Assembly (NCBI RefSeq): GCF_015222005.1
Contig: NZ_JADFFL010000004.1
Location: 62,001-126,000, forward strand
Length of the DNA: 64,000 nt
From: Mucilaginibacter myungsuensis
GTDB taxonomy: Bacteria; Bacteroidota; Bacteroidia; Sphingobacteriales; Sphingobacteriaceae
Reading direction: 5' to 3'
Made by a program: the position numbers and the translations under genes. Shown in pieces: positions 8,470 through 16,709 of the stretch; position 1 is the stretch's first letter; the number at the start of each line of letters is the position of its first letter. Under the pieces are notes generated by a model. It made no database searches. It had not been told where the DNA came from and saw only the letters and a program-made list of their open reading frames with translations.

Positions 8470-9783
8470 TTATTGGTTGTATACCACATCCAGACTATCA
8501 AATATAGCTAATTTTGCTTTCTCCATATCATCGGCCGTATGTACAGCCGATACAAAGCCAACCTCGTAACCGGACGGACCTAAATAGATGCCCCGGTTCA
8601 ATAATTCGCGGTGGAATATTTTGAAGTGCGACATGCTGTTAGCATCGATCTCATCTGCCCTACGAATATGATCCTGACCTGTAAACGCAAACCAGAATAT
8701 CGACCCTATTTGGAAAATCTTGAACTCGTAACCCTTATCGGCCACGTATTGCTGAATGGCCGATACGAAAGCAGTGGTCTTGGTTTCAAGGTCTTGATAA
8801 AAATTCTCTTTTAATAACTCTGTCAGCTGAGCGATACCGGCACCCATGGCCACCGGGTTCCCCGATAATGTTCCGGCCTGATAAACTGGGCCTTGGGGCG
8901 ATACATTGCTCATGATCGTTGCTGAAGCGCCGTAAGCGCCGACAGGCATACCACCACCAATGATCTTGCCGTAAGTAATAATATCAGGTTGGATACCGAA
9001 TACACCGGCAGCTCCCTCAAACCCAACGCGGAAGCCCGATATCACTTCATCAAATATTAATAGCGTGTCATTAGCGGTACATTGCTCACGCAGGAATTGT
9101 AAAAAGCCGCCTTCTTGTAACAGCAAGCCGTTATTGGCTGGGATAGGCTCAATGATCACTGCGGCTATCTGATCTTTAAACTCGGCAAAAGCTTTTTGTA
9201 AAGCGTCTTTATCATTCAGTGCGATAACTATGGTCTCGTCAGCAAATGACTTTGGTACACCGGCCGATGAGGTTTCACCAAAAGTCACCAGCCCCGAGCC
9301 TGCTTTAACCAACAACGCATCAACGTGGCCGTGGTAGCAACCCTCAAATTTTAATATCTTGTCACGCTTGGTGTACCCTCGGGCTAATCTGATAGCCGAC
9401 ATAACGGCTTCGGTACCCGAGCTTACAAAACGGATCTTCTCTATAAATTTATTGTTAGACAGGATCAACTCGGCCAACTCATTCTCCAAAGCCGTCGGCG
9501 CGCCGAACGACATGCCGTTCTGCATTACGCTGATCACCTTCTCACGTACGGCGGGGTGGTTGTGGCCCAGTATCAAAGGCCCCCATGATCCGCAAAAATC
9601 AACAAACTCGTTGCCGTCCGCGTCCCAAATGTGGCTACCATCGCCCTTTTGAATAAACAACGGCGTCCCATAAACCGACCTGAATGCCCGCACCGGCGAG
9701 TTAACCCCACCCGGGAAGTAGGTTTTAGCTTTTTCGTATAGTTCTGCAGACTTTACTCTGCTAATATCTGTTATTTCTGTCAT
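8470..9783 (-). CDS. hemL: glutamate-1-semialdehyde 2,1-aminomutase
   Basis: 437 residues, full length. This PLP enzyme makes 5-aminolevulinate from glutamate-1-semialdehyde, the product of HemA. The PLP lysine is Lys273 in TYGKIIGGGMPVGAYG. The N-terminus has YFPGGVNSPVRAF and the PLP-phosphate region SSGTEAVMSAIRLAR. The start is ATG 9783. hemB lies upstream across an 82-bp palindromic repeat. Together with hemA it shows that this organism uses the C5 route to heme precursors. Confidence 0.97.
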   Translation of the reverse strand: MTEITDISRVKSAELYEKAKTYFPGGVNSPVRAFRSVYGTPLFIQKGDGSHIWDADGNEFVDFCGSWGPLILGHNHPAVREKVISVMQNGMSFGAPTALENELAELILSNNKFIEKIRFVSSGTEAVMSAIRLARGYTKRDKILKFEGCYHGHVDALLVKAGSGLVTFGETSSAGVPKSFADETIVIALNDKDALQKAFAEFKDQIAAVIIEPIPANNGLLLQEGGFLQFLREQCTANDTLLIFDEVISGFRVGFEGAAGVFGIQPDIITYGKIIGGGMPVGAYGASATIMSNVSPQGPVYQAGTLSGNPVAMGAGIAQLTELLKENFYQDLETKTTAFVSAIQQYVADKGYEFKIFQIGSIFWFAFTGQDHIRRADEIDANSMSHFKIFHRELLNRGIYLGPSGYEVGFVSAVHTADDMEKAKLAIFDSLDVVYNQ

Positions 9784-9796
9784 TTCTTACTCGTTT

Positions 9797-9877
9797 TGTC
9801 ATTGCGAGAAACGAAGCAACCGCGGACTTGAAGAGCGTCTCTGCTTCTTCGCGATCGCTTCGTTCCTCGCATTGACA
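9797..9877. repeat. palindromic repeat, REP-like (family A, copy 2)
   Basis: Imperfect inverted repeat whose arms (TGTCATTGCGAGAAACGAAG on the left, and the reverse complement of a GAGGAACGAAGCGATCGCG form on the right) match the copy at 4938-5019, including GCGGACTT after the left arm. It lies between hemL and hemB, so both copies sit in gaps of the heme cluster. Confidence 0.8.
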
Positions 9878-9884
9878 AGTTTTA

Positions 9885-10856
9885 CTACAACCACTTATTC
9901 TCCAAAACTTCCTTAGCATGATATGTCAGTATCGCGCTTGCACCGGCACGGCGCAGACTCATCAGCACCTCGGTAGTGGCACGTTGCTCGTTCAGCCAGC
10001 CGCGTTGTACGGCGGCTTTGATCATGGCATATTCGCCGCTCACGTTGTAGGCAGCTATGGGTAGTTCAGTATTATCTTTTAGTAATTTGATCACATCCAA
10101 ATAAGGCAGACCAGGTTTTACCATCAGGAAATCGGCACCTTCTGCCTCGTCAAGCGTAGCTTCTATCAATGCCTCACGCTGATTAGCCGGGTTCATCTGA
10201 TAGCTTTTCTTATCGCCAAATTTTGGCGCGGAGTTCAGGGCATCCCTGAACGGGCCATAGAACGCACTTGCGTACTTGGCACAGTAAGACATGATAGACA
10301 CGTTGGTAAAACCGGCATCATCCAGCACATTGCGGATGTAACCTACCCTGCCATCCATCATATCGCTCGGGGCAATAATATCGGCACCCATGTGCGCATG
10401 AGCTAAAGCCATCTTGCCTAACACCTCTAAAGTCTCATCATTAATAATATGGCCATCCTTTACAATACCATCATGGCCATCGCTACTATAGGGATCCATC
10501 GCTACATCGGTGATCACGCACGATTCAGGAAATTCTTTCTTTACTTCGCGGATAGCACGCAGGTAAAGGCTTTCTTCCCGATGGCTTTCCGTAGCCATGG
10601 TATCTTTTAAAGCTTCGTCGATATTGGGGAACAGGTCGAATGAATTAAGTCCCAATTTCATGCAGCTTTCTACCTCGCGCAGCAGGTTATCTATCGAGTA
10701 ACGGAAGATACCCGGCATCGACGCCACCTCGGTCTTTTGGTTTACACCATCCACAATAAACAGCGGGAATATCAGGTTAGCCGCAGTAACATGAGTTTCC
10801 TGCACCATCTGACGGATCACTTCGCTTTTTCTATTTCTTCTTGGTCGTTGTAGCAT
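9885..10856 (-). CDS. hemB: delta-aminolevulinic acid dehydratase (porphobilinogen synthase)
   Basis: 323 residues when started at ATG 10856 (MLQRPRRNRKSE), which matches the family's usual N-terminus and length. The open frame continues 48 codons upstream, but that stretch is encoded by a palindromic repeat and is not family-like. Schiff-base lysines are Lys194 (SYCAKYASAFYGP) and Lys247 (FLMVKPGLPYLD). The metal loop reads DVAMDPYSSDGHDG, so the zinc cysteines are replaced by Asp/Ala, as in Mg-dependent, zinc-independent enzymes. It condenses two aminolevulinates to porphobilinogen. Confidence 0.96.
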   Translation of the reverse strand: MLQRPRRNRKSEVIRQMVQETHVTAANLIFPLFIVDGVNQKTEVASMPGIFRYSIDNLLREVESCMKLGLNSFDLFPNIDEALKDTMATESHREESLYLRAIREVKKEFPESCVITDVAMDPYSSDGHDGIVKDGHIINDETLEVLGKMALAHAHMGADIIAPSDMMDGRVGYIRNVLDDAGFTNVSIMSYCAKYASAFYGPFRDALNSAPKFGDKKSYQMNPANQREALIEATLDEAEGADFLMVKPGLPYLDVIKLLKDNTELPIAAYNVSGEYAMIKAAVQRGWLNEQRATTEVLMSLRRAGASAILTYHAKEVLENKWL

Positions 10857-10864
10857 GTTTTGTA

Positions 10865-10973
10865 GTCCATGGTCCATGGTCGATGGTCCATAGTAAGAGA
10901 ACATCGAAAGGGACATTTTATAAAATAGCCTCCGACCCAAAGACCATGGACTATCGACCATGGACCATGGACC
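10865..10973. repeat. palindromic element of GGTCCAT words
   Basis: Arms at 10865-10891 and about 10946-10973 are inverted copies made of repeated GTCCATG/GTCGATG units around a ~55-bp centre. It fills the hemCD to hemB gap. The false 5' extension of the hemB frame runs through it, giving a W/S/M/D-rich peptide. Confidence 0.8.
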
Positions 10974-10989
10974 AAATGGCCCTGCAGGC

Positions 10990-12564
10990 CTATAGCCCAA
11001 ACACCGCTTCCGCTAACCCTACTTCGTCGGGCGAGAATGGCAGTGTGTATGTTAATCCCAGTTCGGCCAGTTTATTGCCAGTGGAGCGACCTATCGCTAC
11101 CAGCTTTTGGCCAGGGTTTAGTAAGTTATCAGTAAAATAAGCCTCTACGTTAGACGGACTGGTGAATACCAGTATCTCGGCACCTGTCGGTTCAACATCG
11201 TCAAGCAATACGGTCTCGTAAACCGGCAGATCTATGATCTTGGTCTCGGCCGACAAATTCTTTTGGATATTCCGCATCGCGCTTTCCGAACCCGGGAACA
11301 GCACCGTAGTGCCATTGGCTAGTTTGGCAAACTCCTGCCCTACCACATTGGTATCGCCGCTATCGCCAACGTAATCAGCAAAGTGACCGTTGCGGCGCAG
11401 CATATCCTCGGACCCGGTACCCATCACGCCAAATTTCACGTGTTTAGAAAACTCAGGTTTCAGATCAAAAAAGTATTCCACCGCGTTCTTGCTGGTGAAG
11501 AACATCCAATCCAGGTTACGTAAAATGTAAGGGTCCAGCTTAGTAATTACCGGCACGGTACGGATCAGCGAACGGTCCTCTATTTTGATACCGTTCTTCT
11601 CTAATGCCTTGCGGAAATAACTCTGCTCTGACAGGTCACGAGAGATAAATACATCGGTCGGGAACTTACGGTCCTTGGCAAAATATTTAATGATCTTATC
11701 TTCTATACCTTCCAGGTTATCAGTCTGGGTATAAAGTCGGTCCGGAAACTCATCTCCCTCATCAGCCTTAGACGTGAAGATCTGGTAAGCGCCATCATGC
11801 TTGCGCACGTAGCAACCCAAAGGCATGTGGCAACCACCGCCAAAGCTTTTCAACACCTTACGTTCAACAGCGATACCTTCGGCAACCTCAGGATGATGCA
11901 AAGGTTGCAAAGCCTCAAAAAGCTCGGTATCCGACTCGCGGATCTGGATAGCCATTACACCTTGCGCAGGCGCGGGGATAAATTCGGTCGGAGTAAGTTC
12001 CTCAACATGGAATTCGCTCAGGTCGATACCCAAACGGGCTACGCCTGCTTTGGCTATCATGATCGCGTCGTAATTCTCGTCGCGCAGTTTGCCGATGCGG
12101 GTCGGGACGTTGCCGCGCAGGTCGTCCACCTCCAGGTCGGGGCGAACGGCCAGCAATTGCGCTTTACGACGGTTGGACGAGGTACCCACCATGCCACCGT
12201 ATTTAACAGACAATTTATGTTTAACCTCTACACAGTCCTTCAAGATCAGCAACAGTTCAGACGGATCTTCCCGTTCTGAAACTGCCGCGATAATGAGTCC
12301 CGGAGGGTTCTCGGTAGGCAGATCCTTGTGCGAGTGTACCGCCAGGTCTATCGTGCCCGCCATTAATTCTTCTTCCAGTTCCTTGGTAAAAAACCCCTTA
12401 CCTTCCAGCTTATCCAGCCTCAGGTTCAGGATACGGTCGCCCTGGGTCTTAATAATTTTCAGTTCGGCAACGATGTTGATCGCCGCCAGGCTGTCCTTTA
12501 CAAAATTAGCTTGCCATAAGGCCAGCTCACTCCCGCGAGTGCCGATGATGAGTTTTCTATCCAA
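10990..12564 (-). CDS. hemC-hemD: fused hydroxymethylbilane synthase / uroporphyrinogen-III synthase
   Basis: 524 residues, about the sum of HemC and HemD. Residues 1-295 are HemC: the IIGTRGSELALWQA start, catalytic Asp81 in AVHSHKDLPT, the arginine-rich VGTSSNRRKAQL, and Cys245 (GGGCHMPLG) that carries the dipyrromethane cofactor. Residues about 300-524 are HemD-like: VFISRDLS, MFFTSKNAVEYFF, VLFPGSESAM and VFTSPSNVEAYF. One polypeptide would therefore turn porphobilinogen into uroporphyrinogen III, passing the unstable hydroxymethylbilane between active sites. The start is ATG 12564. No internal stop or reinitiation site is seen at the junction. Confidence 0.95.
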   Translation of the reverse strand: MDRKLIIGTRGSELALWQANFVKDSLAAINIVAELKIIKTQGDRILNLRLDKLEGKGFFTKELEEELMAGTIDLAVHSHKDLPTENPPGLIIAAVSEREDPSELLLILKDCVEVKHKLSVKYGGMVGTSSNRRKAQLLAVRPDLEVDDLRGNVPTRIGKLRDENYDAIMIAKAGVARLGIDLSEFHVEELTPTEFIPAPAQGVMAIQIRESDTELFEALQPLHHPEVAEGIAVERKVLKSFGGGCHMPLGCYVRKHDGAYQIFTSKADEGDEFPDRLYTQTDNLEGIEDKIIKYFAKDRKFPTDVFISRDLSEQSYFRKALEKNGIKIEDRSLIRTVPVITKLDPYILRNLDWMFFTSKNAVEYFFDLKPEFSKHVKFGVMGTGSEDMLRRNGHFADYVGDSGDTNVVGQEFAKLANGTTVLFPGSESAMRNIQKNLSAETKIIDLPVYETVLLDDVEPTGAEILVFTSPSNVEAYFTDNLLNPGQKLVAIGRSTGNKLAELGLTYTLPFSPDEVGLAEAVFGL

Positions 12565-13125
12565 AGTATTTAAATGATCGACCGCAAATTTAACTTTTTA
12601 CGCCGATGTATATAGTAATAATTATGGATATGAGAGTTGAGTGACGGTGAGGAAGCTACTATTGATAAAAAATTGTCATGCTGAAGAACGAAGCATCCTG
12701 AAACCTTGCTTACCACTCTGCTGCGTCAGATTCTTCGCTGCGCTCAAGGATGACAAATGGAGCTACCATAACGCGATCTAAACTATAACGAAAGTTTACA
12801 AAGGTTAACATAATTCAAACAACAAAATTTAAGTATTTGATTATCAATAATTTATACATTTACTTAAAATAATATAACTGGAAGATCTGTGCGCATTGTC
12901 AAGCCTGCATTTCATTAGGACAGGCGGTGTGCTGAATGAAAGCCAGTGGATGTTACTTTCTTTTTTCCGCAAAAAGAAAGTAACCAAAGAAAAACTCCCG
13001 GCTGTGGGTATCGTCTAGGTGGGGTTTGTGCTCAGGCAGGGACAGTAGCTCCCGGCGATTCCCAATGCCGGTTGAGGAAAGGTTATTTAGGGTTCATCGT
13101 TGCAAGATAACATGAGCGATTTTCA
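12565..13125. other. 561-bp gene-free region rich in repeats
   Basis: No convincing coding frame. It contains the repeat at 12674-12755, an AT-rich stretch (12780-12890) that may hold the promoter of hemCD or a neighbour, and a hairpin at 12952-12984 (GTTACTTTCT pairing with AGAAAGTAAC across TTTTTCCGCAAAA). The hairpin is followed by a GC-rich stretch to 13075 that looks like another dispersed-repeat remnant. Confidence 0.5.
12674..12755. repeat. dispersed repeat (TGTCATGCTGAA...GGATGACA family)
   Basis: This begins TGTCATGCTGAAGAACGAAG and ends GCTCAAGGATGACA, with partial inverted symmetry. It belongs to the same general type of dispersed palindromic sequence as the other repeats here. 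A fragment of a related repeat (CTGAAACAAGTTCAGGATGA) is at 14266-14285. Confidence 0.6.
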
Positions 13126-13527
13126 TCAAACTGATTGTAGGTTCTTTATCTGCTTTCGCCACAACAGTAATGCAGAAGTCAAAAAAAGTATGGTAAAGAT
13201 CAAACCATAAAGTTTGACACCAGACTCATCCGTTTTATTGGGTAAAACCATCTCTGCCAATAAAATGACCAGAAACAAGTCGACAACAGCGATCAGCAAT
13301 GGAATAAACGGGAGCATGTATAACTTTACACCGCGCACTAATAAGTAAAGACTGATCAGATAGATGTAACTTATAGCAAGGATCATTTGCAGGCAATAGA
13401 CTATGTTATCCCCTTTCAGATGCTCATATTTCTTATGTGTATCCCGCCAGTAAAAACAGAAGAACATCATCGCCAAAAAATAGACCGACGACAGAATGAG
13501 AAATTTCGACCGGAGAGATAACCGCAT
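13126..13527 (-). CDS. small four-helix membrane protein, unknown function
   Basis: 133 residues with four predicted membrane helices (about 9-27, 43-63, 68-92, 106-122) and short loops, a KYEHLKGDN loop and a basic C-terminus. I do not recognise a family. It lies between hemCD and hemA on the same strand but is separated on both sides by repeat-rich gaps. Codon use looks less biased than the heme genes. It is probably not part of the pathway. Confidence 0.5.
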   Translation of the reverse strand: MRLSLRSKFLILSSVYFLAMMFFCFYWRDTHKKYEHLKGDNIVYCLQMILAISYIYLISLYLLVRGVKLYMLPFIPLLIAVVDLFLVILLAEMVLPNKTDESGVKLYGLIFTILFLTSALLLWRKQIKNLQSV

Positions 13528-13621
13528 GTTGAGGGGATAATTATGAATATGATAGTTGACTCACGGTAGGGTTAGTTGGCCTCAACCGAGTGCCCATGAG
13601 ACTACAAGAACGCGCTCATTT

Positions 13622-14014
13622 TTAATTTGGAATTGGTTTGGCATCAAGTACGTCAATTATCTGTGTCTTGTCAGTTACCGTCATTTTGAAGCCTGTTTTT
13701 GTTGACACCACCGATCCCGTAATGCAAAGCGGAGCAAATTTCTTGATCAATTTTATTTTCTGATCATCACTACGGCATTTTCCAAGTTTGCAAAAAACCT
13801 GTAATCGTTTCGAGCTATCATCCGAAAACATTGTCAGTACCACTAACTTTGTCTGTGCGAAATAATCAACCCTGTCAACAACGCCGCAAATTTCAACTGC
13901 TTTTTTGCTTATCGTTATATCTTTAATATTATAAGACTGAGGCTTATTTTTTTGACATATTCCGCTTAAGCTGAATCCAATAACGAAAGTGATCAGGCTA
14001 ATTATATGTTTCAT
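13622..14014 (-). CDS. secreted protein of unknown function (OB-like)
   Basis: 130 residues. A signal peptide (about 1-20, ending SGICQ) precedes a small soluble domain. That domain has beta-rich segments: AVEICGVVDRVDYF, KLVVLTMFSDDSSKRLQVF and APLCITGSVVSTKTGFKMTV. The pattern resembles small OB-fold proteins that carry a nucleic-acid- or ligand-binding barrel, but this is only a fold-level impression. It is a single gene upstream of the 13126-13527 membrane protein. Confidence 0.5.
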   Translation of the reverse strand: MKHIISLITFVIGFSLSGICQKNKPQSYNIKDITISKKAVEICGVVDRVDYFAQTKLVVLTMFSDDSSKRLQVFCKLGKCRSDDQKIKLIKKFAPLCITGSVVSTKTGFKMTVTDKTQIIDVLDAKPIPN

Positions 14015-14305
14015 TTTAAAAGTAGGCCCTCAATACAACTTTATTAAAGTTAGCAATATTTTGAAAACGAACGGTCCGGCATTTCATCGGTCGGTGTAGC
14101 CCTGCTCTACACTGCAAGCCCTCCTTGAGGTCGGGGCTTTTCGTTGCGATCAGGTTTATTTCCGAGAGGTTTGCTCAATGTGGCAGCAAAACAAGCCCTG
14201 GTGAACTTGTATCAGCACCTCATCTGCAAAGCAGATGTACAATGTTGATCTATATGATGGGTTTCTGAAACAAGTTCAGGATGACGGGAATGGCTTTATT
14301 AAAGC
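14015..14305. other. 291-bp gene-free region
   Basis: Contains a short hairpin (AAGCCC at 14116 pairing with GGGCTT near 14134-14139, then TTTCG) and a fragment of a dispersed repeat at about 14266-14285 just before the hemA stop codon. No coding frame is supported. Confidence 0.4.
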
Positions 14306-15529
14306 CTACTGCTCCATCATAATTTCCTTAGCCATCACCATGGGTACGCTGATGTACTTTTTCTCCATGTAATTCATCACCTTTTCCAGGATCAGGCGAG
14401 ATTGTTCGTCCATGCCTTGTACCTCTTCGGCGAAGACGCTGTTGATGGCGGTTTGGCGGATCTCTTTGATCTTGATAGGAACTTCGCGCATGGCCAGTTC
14501 AACACGGCGTTGTTTTAGTTGCGGAAGGAATTCGGTGATGTTCTGGTCGATGATCTTTTCGGCGTGTACCAGTTCCTGATAACGTTCCTGGATGTTCTTT
14601 TGGGCGATCTCGTTAAGCGAGTGCACCTCTATAAAGTTAACCGGGTATTGCTCTAAGATCTCGGGAGCGGTATCGTTAGGGATGGCTAAGTCTACAATGG
14701 TCTTTTTGTCGGTCTCGCCGTTCAATAAAGACTTGTAGATCTCGGTAGTGATGATCGGCTGGGTGGCCGATGTGCAGGTAATGATCACATCAAAACCTTT
14801 ATTGTATGTTTTAAGCGCTTCAAGATCATAAGCCTCGCCGTTAAGATCAGCGGCTAACTCTTGCGCTTTACTTAACGTACGGTTAAACACCGCGAAGTTA
14901 GAGTACTTATGCTTTTGAAGATACTTAGAGATATTGCGGTTGGTCTCGCCGGCGCCAATGATGATCACACGAGCGTTGGTGCAAAGCTTAAGGTCTTTAA
15001 GTTTACGATAAGCAAGAGATACGACTGATATCGGATTTTTAGAGATGTTGGTGTAAGTGTAAACCTCTTTAGCGGCTTTAACAGCGCAGTTCATCACCAT
15101 ACGCAGGTAATCACCGGTAAGGCCGGCTATGCGGGCGCTTTCATAAGCTTTGCGTACCTGGGCTAATATCTCCTTCTCGCCTACTACCAAACTTTCTAAA
15201 CTGCAAGACATGCGCAGCAAGTGGTTCAGCGCTTCCTGCTCTTCAAAAATGCAGGCAGCATCAGCAAAATACTTTGATGCATGCGAGCAGATACCGATCT
15301 CCATCGATTCGATGAACTTTTTGGCAAAGTCTTTGGTGATGTTTTGCTCGGTGGCCATTACAAAGGCAACACGGTTACAGGTAGCCAGGTAAAATATCTC
15401 GGGAATATTGAACTCGTCTTTGATCTGTTGAAGTTTTGGCGTAAGGTCTTCCTGACAAACTACCAGCTTCCCCAGTTCCTTCAACTCGACTTGTTTGTGC
15501 GTAAAAGCTATTACCTTTAGATACTTCAA
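14306..15529 (-). CDS. hemA: glutamyl-tRNA reductase
   Basis: 407 residues when started at TTG 15529 (MKYLKVIAFTHKQ). The frame extends to a GTG at 15601, but the extra 24 residues are not family-like and a promoter lies inside them. With the TTG start the catalytic cysteine in FYLATCNRV is residue 51, the usual place. The NADPH domain has GAGETNRNISKYL, and HLLRMSCSLESLVVGE is the substrate-domain signature. The enzyme reduces Glu-tRNA to glutamate-1-semialdehyde, the first committed step of heme synthesis, and passes it to HemL. Confidence 0.95.
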   Translation of the reverse strand: MKYLKVIAFTHKQVELKELGKLVVCQEDLTPKLQQIKDEFNIPEIFYLATCNRVAFVMATEQNITKDFAKKFIESMEIGICSHASKYFADAACIFEEQEALNHLLRMSCSLESLVVGEKEILAQVRKAYESARIAGLTGDYLRMVMNCAVKAAKEVYTYTNISKNPISVVSLAYRKLKDLKLCTNARVIIIGAGETNRNISKYLQKHKYSNFAVFNRTLSKAQELAADLNGEAYDLEALKTYNKGFDVIITCTSATQPIITTEIYKSLLNGETDKKTIVDLAIPNDTAPEILEQYPVNFIEVHSLNEIAQKNIQERYQELVHAEKIIDQNITEFLPQLKQRRVELAMREVPIKIKEIRQTAINSVFAEEVQGMDEQSRLILEKVMNYMEKKYISVPMVMAKEIMMEQ

Positions 15530-15552
15530 AGCAGTAAAAAATATTAACGGAA

Positions 15553-15580
15553 CAAATTTAAGGGTGGGTATCGGTTGCAA
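15553..15580 (-). promoter_or_regulatory. putative promoter of hemA
   Basis: On the minus strand TAAATTTG (15560-15553) is a full -7 match. TTG is found 17 bp (15580-15578) and 23 bp (15586-15584) upstream. Transcription would begin near 15546, after the GTG at 15601 but before the TTG at 15529, which favours the shorter HemA. Confidence 0.5.
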
Positions 15581-15701
15581 TGTCAACACTTTGTCAAACA
15601 CGGTAATTTAGAATGCTTATAAACAAATAGTTAATAGACTAAAAAACAGTGCATTAAAAATAAAAAACATCCACTTTCTGACCATTTACGTACATAAGTC
15701 A

Positions 15702-16091
15702 ATGACTTTTTTCAAAAAGACTTTTCTCATCCTCCAGATAATCCTTTATGCAGCCGCGGGGATCAACCATTTTGTGCATCCCGCGTTCTACATCGCCATT
15801 ATTCCGCATTACATCCCTTATCCAACATTAATGAATACGCTGGCCGGCCTGGCAGAGTTGCTTTTAGCTACGATGCTGATCTTTGAGCGGACGCGCAAAT
15901 GGGGCGCATGGGGCATTATTTTGATGCTGATCGCTTTTATGCCGGTCCATATCCAAATGCTGATAGATGCGCCGATGACGTTAGGTAAATTGCATGTGAC
16001 CAAATTTGGTGCGTGGATAAGGATATTATTTCAGCCGGTGCTGATCGCTTGGGCGGCTTGGTATATTCGTGATAAGCGAATAAAAACCTAA
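15702..16091 (+). CDS. DoxX-like small membrane protein
   Basis: 129 residues with four membrane helices (about 5-25, 43-62, 68-88, 103-121). The N-terminal AAAGINHFVHPAFYIAIIP and GLAELLLATMLI patterns are typical of the DoxX/MauE-like family of Bacteroidota. Function is unknown; relatives are annotated as quinone-interacting or as membrane proteins only. It is divergent from hemA and starts a plus-strand run with the RDD gene 23 bp downstream. Confidence 0.7.
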   Translation: MTFFKKTFLILQIILYAAAGINHFVHPAFYIAIIPHYIPYPTLMNTLAGLAELLLATMLIFERTRKWGAWGIILMLIAFMPVHIQMLIDAPMTLGKLHVTKFGAWIRILFQPVLIAWAAWYIRDKRIKT

Positions 16092-16114
16092 CTTAGTTCC
16101 CATTTTAAATCAGC

Positions 16115-16567
16115 ATGAAGATCTATCACATCCAAACCCGACCTAACATTAAATTACGAATAATTGCCACCTTAATAGATTACGGGATCTATTTTACAGT
16201 TGCGATAACTTATATTATGTTTTTTGGGGAGGAAAATGGCAACGGTACAACGTCGGTTAATGGGCTTGCTGCGCTACCCGTATTTATCCTTTGGTTTCTG
16301 TACTTTGTAGTTACCGAAGCCGTGAACCAAGCTACTCCGGGGCACGATATCTGCAAATTGAAAGTGGTGGGAATGAAAGGTGAAAAGATAGGCTTTACAC
16401 AAGCTTTTAAACGCCGAGTGGTAGATCCGATCGACCTACTGCCATATGGCATCCCAGCTTTCATTTGTATCAACAAAACACCTAAATACCAAAGATTGGG
16501 CGATCTATTTGCCGAGACATTAGTAGTAAAACGATCGGATATCGTAGAAGAAGAGGTTTCATTTTAG
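16115..16567 (+). CDS. RDD family membrane protein
   Basis: 150 residues. It shows the RDD order: an Arg/Asp pair in helix 1 (KLRIIATLIDYGIYF), a second hydrophobic helix (AALPVFILWFLYFVV), and then the conserved TPGHDICKLKVVG and FKRRVVDPIDLLPYG. RDD proteins are small membrane proteins of uncertain function, sometimes linked to Na+/H+ transport. It probably shares a transcript with the DoxX-like gene. Confidence 0.82.
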   Translation: MKIYHIQTRPNIKLRIIATLIDYGIYFTVAITYIMFFGEENGNGTTSVNGLAALPVFILWFLYFVVTEAVNQATPGHDICKLKVVGMKGEKIGFTQAFKRRVVDPIDLLPYGIPAFICINKTPKYQRLGDLFAETLVVKRSDIVEEEVSF

Positions 16568-16634
16568 GCCTTAGTCAGCCGACTGTCAAAACCAACTGAC
16601 CTTTTTATAAAAATGGTCAGTCTGGGTGTAACAA

Positions 16635-16666
16635 TTTGCCGGGACGGTATCTAATAACAACATTTG
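16635..16666 (+). promoter_or_regulatory. putative promoter of the MBL hydrolase gene
   Basis: TTTG (16635-16638), a 20-bp spacer and AACATTTG (16659-16666, 7 of 8 matching TAnnTTTG). The transcript start would be near 16673, so the ATG at 16710 rather than the TTG at 16680 is the likely start codon. Confidence 0.45.
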
Positions 16667-16709
16667 CCACTTACATTGGTTGCATATTAAACGCATATTC
16701 AGAATTACC

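Noticed and set aside
4938..9877. possible CRISPR-like or IS-end structures
   Set aside because: There are only two copies, 4.8 kb apart, with no spacers between and no transposase. These are palindromic interspersed elements.
11797..12577. two plus-strand open frames antisense to hemC-hemD
   Set aside because: Biased composition follows from the codon use of the true gene on the other strand; no domain signs.
12565..13125. short coding genes in the 561-bp gap
   Set aside because: No frame of useful length with plausible composition; repeats account for most of the sequence.
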